From Ptiloglossa arizonensis (taxonomy: Eukaryota > Arthropoda > Insecta > Hymenoptera > Colletidae), in assembly GCF_051014685.1 (NCBI RefSeq), contig NW_027478851.1, positions 124,001-188,000 of the forward strand: 64,000 bases of DNA, written 5' to 3'. The position numbers and the translations under genes were made by a program. Below the pieces are notes generated by a model. It searched no databases and was not told the origin of the DNA. It saw only the letters and a program-made list of their open reading frames with translations. This document shows, one piece after another, positions 1 through 11,982 of the stretch (the stretch's first letter is position 1; every line of letters begins with the position of its first letter).

Positions 1-354
1 GATACTCGAAACCAATAACTGGAATGGCCTAGGGGAAAAGTACACATACCGTTGTAAATGGGCGAGTTTCTGCTTTCAGATGCAGCAGGAATTTCTCGAG
101 TTCGTCATTCCGTTCGTGAGATATGGTAGTTTGAAGTTAAGGAATGGTTGAGAAACAATCAAAATTTTCGCAAGTCTGATACTCGAAACCAATAACTACT
201 ATTGCCTAGGGCAAAAATACACATACCGTTGTAATCGGGCGAGTTTCTACTTTCAGGTGCAACAGGAATTTCTCGAGTTCGTCAATCCGTTCGCGAGATA
301 TGAGAGTTTGAAGTTAAGGAATGGTTGAGAAGCCATCAAAATTTTCGCAAGTCT

Positions 355-530
355 GATACTCGAAACCAATAACTACTATGCCCCAGGGCAAAAATACACA
401 TACCATTGTAATCGGGCGAGATTATGCTTTTAGATGCAACTGGAATTTCTCGAGTTGGTAATTCGTTCGCGAGATATGGGAGTTTGAAGTTAAGGAATGA
501 TTGAGAAACCATCAAAATTTTCGCACGTCT
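355..530 (+). repeat. Example of the 176-bp subtype A1 (GTTGGTAATCC variant)
   Basis: Representative of a frequent A subtype with GATTATGCTTTTAGATGCAA and CTGGAATTTCTCGAGTTGG. It reads GTTGGTAATCC (here GTTGGTAATTC) where other units read GTTCGTCAATCC. The change removes 1 bp, so the unit is 176 bp (355 to 531). The subtype recurs throughout 1-37,200 at spacings of about 353, 530, 707 or 883 bp, that is every 2 to 5 monomers. Its frame shift is what opens the recurrent antisense frames in family A. Confidence 0.9.
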
Positions 531-1110
531 GATACTCGAAACCAATAACTACTATTGCCTAGGGCAAAAATACACATACCGTTGTAATCGGGCGAGTTTC
601 TACTTTCAGATGCAACAGGAATTTCTCGAGTTCGTCAATCCGTTCGCGAGACATGGGAGTTTGAAGTTAAAGAACGGTTGAGAAACTATCAAAATTTTAG
701 TAAGTCTGATACTCGAAACCAATAACTACTAATGCCTAGGGCAAAAATACACATACCGTTGTAATCGGGCGAGTTTCTGCTTTCAGATGCAGTAGGAATT
801 TCTCGAGTTCGACAATCCGTTCGCGAGATAGGGGAGTTTGATGTTAAGGAATGGTTGAGAAACCATCAAAATTTTCGCTGGTCTGATACTCGAAACCAAT
901 AACTGGAATGGCCTAGGGGAAAAGTACACATACCACTGTAATCGGGCGATCTTCTACCTTCAGATGCAACAGGAATTTCTCGAGTTCGTCAATCCGTTCG
1001 CGAGATATGGGAGTTTGAAGTTAAGGAATGGTTGAGAAACCACCAAAATTTTCGCAAGTCTGATACTCGAAATCAATAACTGCTATGGCCTAGGACAAAA
1101 ATACACATAC

Positions 1111-2046
1111 CATTGTAATCGGGCGAGATTATGCTTTTAGATGCAACTGGAATTTCTCGAGTTGGTAATCCGTTCAAGAGATATGGGAATTTGAAGTTAA
1201 GGAATGGTTGAGAAACCATCAAAATTTTCGTTGGTCTGATACTCGAAACCAATAACTGGAATGGCCTAGGGGAAAAGTACACATACCACTGTAATCGGGC
1301 GATCTTCTACCTTCAGATGCAACAGGAATTTCTCGAGTTCGTCAATCCGTTCGCGATATATGGGAGTTTGAAGTTAAGGAATGGTTGAGAAACCATCAAA
1401 ATTTTCGCAAATCTGATACTCGAAACCAATAACTACTATTGCCTAGGGCAAAGATACACATACCGTTGTAAATGGGCGAGTTTCTGCTTTCAGATGCAGC
1501 AGGAATTTCTCGAGTTCGTCAATCCATTCGCGAGATATGGGAGTTTGCAGTTAAGGAATGGTTGAGAAACCATCAAAATTTTCGCAGGTCTGATACTCGA
1601 AACCAATAACTGGAATGGCCTAGGGGAAAAGTACACATACCACTGTAATCGGGCGAGTTTCTGCTTTCAGATGCAGTAGGAATTTCTCGAGTTCGTCAAT
1701 CCGTTCGGGAGATATGGGAGTTTGAAGTTAAGGAATGGTTGAGAAACCATCAAAATTTTCGCAGGTCTGATACTCGAAACCAATAACTACAATTGCCTAG
1801 GGCAAAAATACACATTACGTTGTAATCGGGCGATCTTCTACCTTCAGATGCAACAGGAATTTCTCGAGTTCGTCAATCCGTTCGCGAGATATGGGAGTTT
1901 GAAGTTAAGGAATGGTTGAGAAACCATCAAAATTTTCGCAAGTCTGATACTCGAAACCAATAACTGCTATGGCCTAGGGCAAAACTACACATACCATTGT
2001 AATCGGGCGAGATTATGCTTTTATATGCAACTGGAATTTCTCGAGT
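1111..2046 (+). repeat. Multi-monomer duplication 1, left copy (partner 7,996-8,930)
   Basis: About 5.3 monomers share the same order of diagnostic variants as 7,996-8,930, at an offset of 6,885 bp. Shared markers are TTTTCGTTGGTCTG, the rare GATATATGGG, GGCAAAGATACAC, CTACAATTGCC and CACATTACGTTG. Scattered substitutions separate the copies, for example GTTTGCAG against GTTTGAAG and GCGATCTTC against GCGAACTTC. Edges are placed where the subtype order diverges and are good to a few tens of bases. Confidence 0.75.
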
Positions 2047-2653
2047 TCGTCAATCCGTTCGCGAGACATGGGAGTTTGAAGTTAAGGAACGGTTGAGAAA
2101 CTATCAAAATTTTAGTAAGTCTGATACTCGAAACCAATAACTACTAACGCCTAGGGCAAAAATACACATACCGTTGTAATCGGGCGAGTTTCTGCTTTCA
2201 GATGCAGTAGGAATTTCTCGAGTTCGACAATCCGTTCGCGAGATATGGGAGTTTGATGTTAAGGAATGGTTGAGAAACCATCAAAATTTTCGCTGGTCTG
2301 ATACTCGAAACCAATAACTGGAATGGCCTAGGGGAAAAGTGCACATACCACTGTAATCGGGCGATCTTCTACCTTCAGATGCAAGAGGAATTTCTCGAGT
2401 TCGTCAATCCGTTCGCGAGATATGGGACTTTGAAGTTAAGGAATGGTTGAGAAACCATCAAAATTTTCGCAAATCTGATACTCGAAACCAATAACTACTA
2501 TTGCCTAGGGCAAAAATACACATACCGTTGTAAATGGGCGAGATTCTGCTTTCAGATGCAGCAGGAATTTCTCGAGTTCGTCATTCCGTTCGTGAGATAT
2601 GGTAGTTTGAAGTTAAGGAATGGTTGAGAAACCATCAAAATTTTCGCAAGTCT

Positions 2654-2822
2654 GATACTCGAAACCAATAACTACTATTACCTAGGGCACATACCGTTGT
2701 AATCGGGCGAGTTTCTACTTTCAGATGCAACAGGAATTTCTCGAGTTCGTCAATCCGTTCGCGAGATATGGGAGTTTGAAGTTAAGGAATGGTTGAGAAG
2801 CCATCAAAATTTTCGCAAGTCT
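2654..2822 (+). repeat. Short family A monomer (169 bp, 8-bp deletion)
   Basis: The unit spans two GATACTCG landmarks 169 bp apart instead of 177. At about 2,688 it reads GGGCACATACCG where its neighbours read GGGCAAAAATACACATACC. The loss is 8 bp within the A-rich stretch, flanked by short CA repeats that suggest slippage. Confidence 0.9.
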
Positions 2823-3283
2823 GATACTCGAAACCAATAACTACTATGGCCTAGGGCAAAAATACACATACCATTGTAATCGGGCGAGATTATGCTTTTA
2901 GATGCAACTGGAATTTCTCGAGTTGGTAATTCGTTCGCGAGATATGGGAGTTTGAAGTTAAGGAATGGTTGAGAAACCATCAAAATTTTCGCAAGTCTGA
3001 TACTCGAAACCAATAACTACAAATGCCTAGGGCAAAATACACATGCCATTGTAATCGGGCGAGATTATGCTTTTAGATGCAACTGGAATTTCTCGAGTTG
3101 GTAATCCGTTCGCGAGATATGGGAGTTTGAAGTTAAGGAATGGTTGAGAAACCATCAAAATTTTCGCAAGTCTGATACTCGAAACCAATAACTACTATTG
3201 CCTAGGGCAAAAATACACATACCGTTGTAATCGATTGAGCTTCTGATTTCAGATGCAACAGGAATTTCTCGAGTGCGTCAATC

Positions 3284-4352
3284 CGTTCGCGAGATATGGG
3301 AGTTTGAAGTTAAGGAACGGTTGAGAAACTATCAAAATTTCAGTAAGTCTGATACTCGAAACCAATAACTACTAATGCCTAGGGCAAAAATACACACACC
3401 GTTGTAATCGGGCGAGTTTCTACTTTCAGATGCAACAGGAATTTCTCGAGTTCGTCAATCCGTTCGCGAGATATGGGAGTTTGAAGTTAAGGAATGGTTG
3501 AGAAGCCATCAAAATTTTCGCAAGTCTGATACTCGAAACCAATAACTGCTATGGCCTAGGGCAAAATTACACATACTCTTGTAATCGAGCGAGATTATGC
3601 TTTTAGATGCAACTGGAATTTCTCGAGTTGGTAATCCGTTCGCGAGATATGGGTGTTTGTAGTTAAGGAATGGTTGAGAAACCATCAAAATTTTCGCAAG
3701 TCTGATACTCGAAACCAATAACTACTATTGCCTAGGGCAAAAATACACAAACCGTTATAATCGATCGAGCTTCTGCTTTCAGATGCAACGGGAATTTCTC
3801 GAGTTCGTCAATCCGTTCGCGAGATATGGGAGTTTGAAGTTAAGGAATGGTTGAGAAACTATCAAAATTTTAGTAAGTCTGATACACGAAACCAATAACT
3901 ACTAATGCCTAGGGCAAAAATACTCATACTGTTGTAATCGGGCGAGATTATGCTTTTAGATGCAACTGGAATTTCTCGAGTTGGTAATCCGTTCGCGAGA
4001 TATGGGAATTTGAAGTTAAGGAATGGTTGAGAAACCATCAAAATTTTCGCAAGTCTGATACTCGAAACCAATAACTACTATTGCCTAGGGCAAAAATACA
4101 CATACCGTTATAATCGATCGAGCTTCTGCTTTCAGATGCAACAGGAATTTCTCGAGTTCGTCAATCCGTTCGCGAGATATGGGAGTTTGAAGTTAAGGAA
4201 TGGTTGAGAAACTATCAAAATTTTAGTAAGTCTGATACTCGAAACCAATAACTACTAATGCCTAGGGCAAAATACACATACTGTTGTAATCGGGCGAGAT
4301 TATGCTTTTAGATGCAACTGGAATTTCTCGAGTTGGTAATCCGTTCGCGAGA
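3284..4352 (+). repeat. Multi-monomer duplication 2, left copy (partner 6,998-8,066)
   Basis: A six-monomer stretch matching 6,998-8,066 at an offset of 3,713-3,714 bp. Shared markers in order are ATCAAAATTTCAGTAA, CACACACCGTTG, CTGCTATGGCC with TTACACATACT, GGGTGTTTGTAG, GTTATAATCGATCGAGC, GATACACGAAACC and ATACTCATACTGTTG. The offset is 21 monomers minus 3 bp. A 1-bp loss in the right copy (ATGCTTTAG against ATGCTTTTAG) explains the changing offset. Confidence 0.75.
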
Positions 4353-5149
4353 TATGGGAGTTTGAAGTTAAGGAATGGTTGAGAAACCATCAAAATTTTC
4401 GCAAGTCTGATACTCGAAACCAATAACTGCTATGGCCTAGGGCAAAATTACACATACTATTGTAATCGGGCGAGATTATGCTTTTAGATGCAACTGGAAT
4501 TTCTCGAGTTGGTAATCCGTTCGCGAGATATGGGTGTTTTTAGTTAAGGAATGGTTGAGAAACCATCAAAGTTTTCGCAAGTCTGATACTCGAAACCAAT
4601 AACTACTATTGCCTAGGGCAAAAATACACATACCGTTATAATCGATCGAGCTTCTGCTTTCAGATGCAACAGGAATTTCTCGAGTTCGTCAATCCGTTCG
4701 CGAGATATGGGAATTTGAAGTTAAGGAATGGTTGAGAAACTATCAAAATTTTAGTAAGTCTGATACACGAAACCAATAACTACTAATGCCTAGGGCAAAA
4801 ATACTCATACTGTTGTAATCGGGCGAGATTATGCTTTTAGATGCAACTGGAATTTCTCGAGTTGGTAATCCGTTCGCGAGATATGGGAATTTGAAGTTAA
4901 GGAATGGTTGAGAAACCATCAAAATTTTCGCAAGTCTGATACTCGAAACCAATAACTACTATTGCCTAGGGCAAAAATACACATACCGTTATAATCGATC
5001 GAGCTTCTGCTTTCAGATGCAACAGGAATTTCTCGAGTTCGTCAATCCGTTCGCGAGATATGGGAGTTTGAAGTTAAGGAATGGTTGAGAAACTATCAAA
5101 ATTTTAGTAAGTCTGATACTCGAAACCAATAACTACTAATGCCTAGGGC
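3505..5149 (+). repeat. Local five-monomer tandem duplication in family A (offset 881 bp)
   Basis: The block 3,505-4,268 is repeated at 4,386-5,149. The marker CTGCTATGG has its TGCT at 3,547 and 4,428. GATACACGA starts at 3,881 and 4,762. Both copies carry the GTTATAATCGATCGAGC subtype on each side of the GATACACGA unit. The offset is 5 monomers minus 4 bp. The copies diverge by a few substitutions, for example GGGTGTTTGTAG against GGGTGTTTTTAG. Confidence 0.78.
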
Positions 5150-5215
5150 AAAGATACACATACCGTTGTAAATGGGCGAGTTTCTGCTTTCAGATGCAGC
5201 AGGAATTTCTGGAGT

Positions 5216-6318
5216 TCGTCAATCCGTTCGCGAGATATGGGAGTTTGAAGTTAAGGAATGGTTGAGAAACCATCAAAATTTTCGCAAATCTGATACTCGA
5301 AACCACTAACTGGAATGGCCTAGGGGAAAAGTACACATACCACTGTAATCGGGCGAGATTCTGCTTTCAGATGCAGTAGGAATTTCTCGAGTTCGTCAAT
5401 CCGTTCGCGAGATATGGGAGTTTGAAGTTAAGGAATGGTTGAGAAACCATCAAAATTTTCGCAAGTCTGATACTCGAAACCAATAACTACTATCGCCTAG
5501 GGCAAAAATACACATACCGTTGTAATCGGGCGAGTTTCTACATTCAGATGCAACAGGAATTTCTCGAGTTCGTCAATCCGTTCGCGAGATATGGGAGTTT
5601 GAAGTTAAGGAATGGTTGAGAAGCCATCAAAATTTTCGCAAGTCTGATTCTCGAAACCAATAACTACTATGGCCTAGGGCAAAAATACACATACCATTGT
5701 AATCGGGCGAGATTATGCTTTTAGATGCAACTGGAATTTCTCGAGTTGGTAATCCGTTCGCGAGATATGGGAGTTTGAAGTTAAGGAATGGTTGAGAAAT
5801 CATCAAAATTTTCGCAAGTCTGATACTCGAAACCAATAACTACTATTGCCTTGGGCAAACATACACATACCGTTGTAATCGGGCGAGCTTCTACTTTCAG
5901 ATGCAGCAGGAATTTCTCGAGTTCGTCAATGCGTTTGCGAGATATGGGAGTTTGAAGTTAAGGAATGGTTGAGAAGCCATCAAAATTTTCGCAAGTCTGA
6001 TACTCGAAACCAATAACTACTATGGCCTAGGGCAAAAATACACATACCATTGTAATCGGGCGAGATTATGCTTTTAGATGCAACTGGAATTTCTCGAGTT
6101 GGTAATCCGTTCGCGAGATATGGGAGTTTGTAGTTAAGGAATGGTTGAGAAACCATCAAAATTTTCGCACGTCTGATACTCGAAACCAATAACAACTATT
6201 GCCTAGGGAAAAAATACACATACCGTTGTAATCGGGCGAGTTTCTATAATACTTTCAGATGCAACAGGAATTTCTCGAGTTCGTCAATCCGTTCGTGAGA
6301 TATGGGAGTTTGAAGTTA
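5216..6318 (+). repeat. Triplicated family A block, copy 1 (others at 9,284 and 10,890)
   Basis: About six monomers whose markers recur at 9,284-10,088 (offset 4,068) and at 10,890-11,982 (offset 5,664, exactly 32 monomers). Markers are CCACTAACTGG (5,303, 9,371 and 10,967), TCTACATTCAG, GTCTGATTCTCG, GAGAAATCATC, TTGGGCAAACATACAC, CAATGCGTTTGCGAG and, in copies 1 and 3, the 5-bp insertion unit. Copy 2 diverges after about 10,088, where it repeats its TTGGGCAAACATAC monomer. Confidence 0.75.
6242..6258 (+). repeat. 5-bp insertion variant, instance 1 (TTCTATAATACTTTCAG)
   Basis: Where ordinary units read TTCTACTTTCAG, this unit has five extra bases. The same rare insertion recurs at 10,311 and 11,906 and nowhere else that I found, so it marks common descent of those monomers. 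The TATAAT look is incidental. Confidence 0.85.
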
Positions 6319-6997
6319 AGGAATGGTTGAGAAACCATCAAAATTTTCGCAAGTCTGATACTCGAAACCAATAACTGGAATGGCCTAGGGGAAAAGGACA
6401 CATACCACTGTAATCGGGCGATCTTCTAACTTCAGATGCAACAGGAATTTCTCGAGTTCGTCATTCCGTTCGCGAGATATGGGAGTTTGAAGTTAAGGAA
6501 TGGTCGAGAAACCATCAAAATTTTCGCAAATCTGATACTCGAAACCAATAACTACTATTGCCTAGGGCAAAAATACACATACCGTTGTAAATGGGCGAGT
6601 TTCTGCTTTCAGATGCAGCAGGAATTTCTCGAGTTCGTCATTCCGTTCGTGAGATATGGGAGTTTGAAGTTAAGGAATGGTTGAGAAACCATCAAAATTT
6701 TCGCAAGTCTGATACTCGAAACCAATAACTACTATTGCCTAGGGCAAAAATACACATACCGTTGTAATCGGGCGAGTTTCTACTTTCAGATGCAACACGA
6801 ATTTCTCGAGTTCGTCAATCCGTTCGCGAGATATGGGAGTTTGAAGTTAAGGAATGGTTGAGAAGCCATCAAAATTTTCGCAAGTCTGATACTCGAAACC
6901 AATAACTGCTATGGCCTAGGGCAAAATTACACATACTATTGTAATCGGGCGAGATTATGCTTTTAGATGCAACTGGAATTTCACGAGTTCGTCATTC

Positions 6998-8066
6998 CGT
7001 TCGCGAGATATGGGAGTTTGAAGTTAAGGAACGGTTGAGAAACTATCAAAATTTCAGTAATTCTGATACTCGAAACCAATAACTACTAATGCCTAGGGCA
7101 AAAATTCACACACCGTTGTAATCGGGCGAGTTTCTACTTTCAGATGCAACAGGAATTTCTCGAGTTCGTCAATCCGTTCGCGAGATATGGGAGTTTGAAG
7201 TTAAGGAATGGTTGAGAAGCCATCAAAATTTTCGCAAGTCTGATACTCGAAACCAATAACTGCTATGGCCTAGGGCAAAATTACACATACTATTGTAATC
7301 GGGCGAGATTATGCTTTAGATGCAACTGGAATTTCTCGAGTTGGTAATCCGTTCGCGAGATATGGGTGTTTGTAGTTAAGGAATGGTTGAGAAACCATCA
7401 AAATTTTCGCAAGTCTGATACTCGAAACCAATAACTACTATTGCCTAGGGCAAAAATACACATACCGTTATAATCGATCGAGCTTCTGCTTTCAGATGCA
7501 ACAGGAATTTCTCGAGTTCGTCAATCCGTTCGCGAGATATGGGAGTTTGAAGTTAAGGAATGGTTGAGAAACTATCAAAATTTTAGTAAGTCTGATACAC
7601 GAAACCAATAACTACTAATGCCTAGGGCAAAAATACTCATACTGTTGTAATCGGGCGAGATTATGCTTTTGGATGCAACTGGAATTTCTCGAGTTGGTAA
7701 TCCGTTCGCGAGATATGGGAATTTGAAGTTAAGGAATGGTTGAGAAACCATCAAAATTTTCGCAAGTCTGATACTCGAAACCAATAACTACTATTGCCTA
7801 GGGCAAAAATACACATACCGTTATAATCGATCGAGCTTCTGCTTTCAGATGCAACAGGAATTTCTCGAGTTCGTCAATCCGTTCGCGAGATATGGGAGTT
7901 TGAAGTTAAGGACTGGTTGAGAAACTATCAAAATTTTAGTAAGTCTGATACACGAAACCAATAACTACTAATGCCTAGGGCAAAAATACACATACTGTTG
8001 TAATCGGGCGAGATTATGCTTTTAGATGCAACTGGAATTTCTCGAGTTGGTAATCCGTTCGCGAGA
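6998..8066 (+). repeat. Multi-monomer duplication 2, right copy (partner 3,284-4,352)
   Basis: Right copy of the block at 3,284. It carries the GATACACGAAACC marker twice (7,594 and 7,947), whereas the left copy has it once at 3,881. Either a later local exchange duplicated the marker or the left copy lost one. Confidence 0.72.
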
Positions 8067-8930
8067 TATGGGAATTTGAAGTTAAGGAATGGTTGAGAAA
8101 CCATCAAAATTTTCGTTGGTCTGATACTCGAAACCAATAACTGGAATGGCCTAGGGGAAAAGTACACATACCACTGTAATCGGGCGATCTTCTACCTTCA
8201 GATGCAACAGGAATTTCTCGAGTTCGTCAATCCGTTCGTGATATATGGGAGTTTGAAGTTAAGGAATGGTTGAGAAACCATCAAAATTTTCGCAAATCTG
8301 ATACTCGAAACCAATAACTACTATTGCCTAGGGCAAAGATACACATACCGTTGTAAATGGGCGAGTTTCTGCTTTCAGATGCAGCAGGAATTTCTCGAGT
8401 TCGTCAATCCATTCGCGAGATATGGGAGTTTGAAGTTAAGGAATGGTTGAGAAGCCATCAAAATTTTCGCAGGTCTGATACTCGAAACCAATAACTGGAA
8501 TGGCCTAGGGGAAAAGTACACATACCACTGTAATCGGGCGAGTTTCTGCTTTCAGATGCAATAGGAATTTCTCGAGTTCGTCAATCCGTTCGCGAGATAT
8601 GGGAGTTTGAAGTTAAGGAATGGTTGAGAAACCATCAAAATTTTCGCAGGTCTGATACTCGAAACCAATAACTACAATTGCCTAGGGCAAAAATACACAT
8701 TACGTTGTAATCGGGCGAACTTCTACCTTCAGATGCAACAAGAATTTCTCGAGTTCGTCAATCCGTTCGCGAGATATGGGAGTTTGAAGTTAAGGAATGG
8801 TTGAGAAACCATCAAAATTTTCGCAAGTCTCATATTCGAAACCAATAACTGCTATGGCCTAGGGCAAAAATACACATACCATTGTAATCGGACGAGATTA
8901 TGCTTTTAGATGCAACTGGAATTTCTCGAG
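7996..8930 (+). repeat. Multi-monomer duplication 1, right copy (partner 1,111-2,046)
   Basis: Second copy of the block described at 1,111. It abuts the right copy of a different duplication that ends near 8,066, so the two events overlap and the array is a mosaic. Confidence 0.75.
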
Positions 8931-9283
8931 TTGGTAATCCGTTCGCGAGATATGGGAGTTTGAATTTAAGGAATGGTTGAGAAGCCATCAAAATTTTCGC
9001 AAGTCTGATACTCGAAACCAATAACTACTATGGCCTAGGGCAAAAATACACATAGCATTGTAATCGGGCGAGATTATGCTTTTAGATGCAACTGGAATTT
9101 CTCGAGTTGGTAATCCGTTCGCGAGATATGGGAGTTTGTAGTTAAGGAAAGGTTGAGAAACCATCAAAATTTTCGTTGGTCTGATACTCGAAACCAATAA
9201 CTGGAATGGCCTAGGGGAAAAGTACACATACCACTGTAATCGGGCGATCTTCTACCTTCAGATGCAACAGGAATTTCTCGAGT

Positions 9284-10200
9284 TCGTCAATCCGTTCGCG
9301 AGATATGGGAGTTTGAAGTTAAGGAATGGTTGAGAAACCATCAAAATTTTCGCAAATCTGATACTCGAAACCACTAACTGGAATGGCCTAGGGGAAAAGT
9401 ACACATACCACTGCAATCGGGCGAGATTCTGCTTTCAGATGCAGTAGGAATTTCTCGAGTTCGTCAATCCGTTCGCGAGATATGGGAGTTTGAAGTTAAG
9501 GAATGGTTGAGAAACCATCAAAATTTTCGCAAGTCTGATACTCGAAACCAATAACTACTATCGCCTAGGGCAAAAATACACATACCGTTGTAATCGGGCG
9601 AGTTTCTACATTCAGATGCAACAGCAATTTCTCGAGTTCGTCAATCCGTTCGTGAGATATGGGAGTTTGAAGTTAAGGAATGGTTGAGAAGCCATCAAAA
9701 TTTTCGCAAGTCTGATTCTCGAAACCAATAACTACTATGGCCTAGGGCAAAAATACACATACCATTGTAATCGGGCGAGATTATGCTTTTAGATGCAACT
9801 GGAATTTCTCGAGTTGGTAATCCGTTCGCGAGATATGGGAGTTTGAAGTTAAGGAATGGTTGAGAAATCATCAAAATTTTCGCAAGTCTGATACTCGAAA
9901 CCAATAACTACTATTGCCTTGGGCAAACATACACATACCGTTGTAATCGGGCGACCTTCTACTTTCAGATGCAGCAGGAATTTCTCGAGTTCGTCAATGC
10001 GTTTGCGAGATATGGGAGTTTGAAGTTAAGGAATGGTTGAGAAGCCATCAAAATTTTCGCAAGTCTGATACTCGAAACCAATAACTACTATTGCCTTGGG
10101 CAAACATACACATACCGTTGTAATCGGGCGACCTTCTACTTTCAGATGCAGCAGGAATTTCTCGAGTTCGTCAATGCGTTTGCGAGATATGGGAGTTTGT
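9284..10200 (+). repeat. Triplicated family A block, copy 2, with a locally doubled monomer
   Basis: It matches copy 1 (5,216) to about 10,088. The monomer with TTGGGCAAACATACAC, GCGACCTTCTAC and CAATGCGTTTGCGAG, seen near 9,918, is then followed directly by a near-copy near 10,095, which is a single-monomer tandem duplication. Confidence 0.72.
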
Positions 10201-10310
10201 AGTTAAGGAATGGTTGAGAAACCATCAAAATATTCGCACGTCTGATACTCGAAACCAATAACTACTATTGCCTAGGGCAAAAATACACATACCGTTGTAA
10301 TCGGGCGAGT

Positions 10311-10327
10311 TTCTATAATACTTTCAG
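10311..10327 (+). repeat. 5-bp insertion variant, instance 2
   Basis: Same five-base insertion as at 6,242, 4,069 bp downstream (23 monomers minus 2 bp), inside the duplicated block around 10,180-10,647. Confidence 0.85.
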
Positions 10328-10889
10328 ATGCAACAGGAATTTCTCGAGTTCGTCAATCCGTTCGCGAGATATGGGAGTTTGAAGTTAAGGAACGGTTGAG
10401 AAACTATCAAAATTTTAGTAAGTCTGATACTCGAAACCAATAACTACTAATGCCTAGGGCAAAAATACACATACCGTTGTAATCGGGCGGGTTTCTGCTT
10501 TCAGATGCAGTATGAATTTCTCGAGTTCGACAATCCGTTCGCGAGATATGGGAGTTTGATGTTAAGGAATGGTTGAGAAACCATCAAAATTTTCGCTGGT
10601 CTGATACTCGAAACCAATAACTGGAATGGCCTAGGGGAAAAGTACACAGCCCACTGTAATCGGGCGAGTTTCTACTTTCAGATGCGAAAGGAATTTCTCG
10701 AGTTCGTCAATCCGCTCGCGAGATATGGGAGTTTGAAGTTAAGGAATGGTTGAGAAGCCATCAAAATTTTCGCAAGTCTGATACTCGAAACCAATAACTA
10801 CTATGGCCTAGGGCAAAAATACACATACCATTGTAATCGGGCGAGATTATGCTTTTAGATGCAACTGGAATTTCTCGAGTTGGTAATCC

Positions 10890-11982
10890 GTTCGCGAGAT
10901 ATGGGAGTTTGTAGTTAAGGAAAGGTTGAGAAACCATCAAAATTTTCGCAAATCTGATACTCGAAACCACTAACTGGAATGGCCTAGGGGAAAAGTACAC
11001 ATACCACTGTAATCGGGCGAGATTCTGCTTTCAGATGCACTAGGAATTTCTCGAGTTCGTCAATCCGTTCGCGAGATATGGGAGTTTGAAGTTAAGGAAT
11101 GGTTGAGAATCCATCAAAATTTTCGCAAGTCTGATACTCGAAACCAATAACAACTATGGCCTAGGGCAAAAATACACATACCGTTGTAATCGGGCGAGTT
11201 TCTACATTCAGATGCAACAGGAATTTCTCGAGTTCGTCAATCCGTTCGCGAGATATGGGAGTTTGAAGTTAAGGAATGGTTGAGAAGCCATCAAAATTTT
11301 CGCAAGTCTGATTCTCGAAACCAATAACTACTATGGCCTAGGGCAAAAATACACATACCATTGTAATCGGGCGAGATTATGCTTTTAGATGCAACTGGAA
11401 TTTCTCGAGTTGGTAATCCGTTCGCGAGATATGGGAGTTTGAAGTTAAGGAATGGTTGAGAAATCATCAAAATTTTCGCAAGTCTGATACTCGAAACCAA
11501 TAACTACTATTGCCTTGGGCAAACATACACATACCGTTGTAATCGGGCGAGCTTCTACTTTCAGATGCAGCAGGAATTTCTCGAGTTCGTCAATGCGTTT
11601 GCGAGATATGGGAGTTTGAAGTTAAGGAATGGTTGAGAAGCCATCAAAATTTTCGCAAGTCTGATACTCGAAACCAATAACTACTATGGCCTAGGGCAAA
11701 AATACACATACCATTGTAATCGGGCGAGATTATGCTTTTAGATGCAACTGGAATTTCTCGAGTTGGTAATCCGTTCGCGAGATATGGGAGTTTGTAGTTA
11801 AGGAATGGTTGAGAAACCATCAAAATTTTCGCACGTCTGATACTCGAAACCAATAACTACTATTGCCTAGGGCAAAAATACATATACCGTTGTTATCGGG
11901 CGAGTTTCTATAATACTTTCAGATGCAACAGGAATTTCTCGAGTTCGTCAATCCGTTCGCGAGATATGGGAGTTTGAAGTTA
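10890..11982 (+). repeat. Triplicated family A block, copy 3
   Basis: It follows copy 1 at an offset of 5,664 bp through the 5-bp insertion monomer (6,242 and 11,906). From about 11,776 to 12,243 it also matches 10,180-10,647 at an offset of 1,595-1,596 bp, including GCGGGTTTCTGC and GAACGGTTGAGAAACTATC. Two overlapping exchange events are therefore recorded here. Confidence 0.72.
11906..11922 (+). repeat. 5-bp insertion variant, instance 3
   Basis: Third instance of the insertion, 1,595 bp after the second. Its monomer also has private changes upstream (CATATACCGTTGTTATCGGG). Confidence 0.85.

Noticed and set aside
6242..6258. TATA or -10-like TATAAT motif at the 5-bp insertion, and CCGTTATAATCGG in many B units
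   Set aside because: These are ordinary monomer variants with no downstream gene. Short AT-rich matches are expected in such a repeat.
6436..6684. Plus-strand open frames of 61 to 82 codons (for example 6,436-6,684, 45,911-46,096 and 58,123-58,371)
   Set aside because: Each spans one or two monomers, beginning at the ATG of CAGATGCA and reading the repeat until the next in-frame stop. Other monomers have stops in the same frame.
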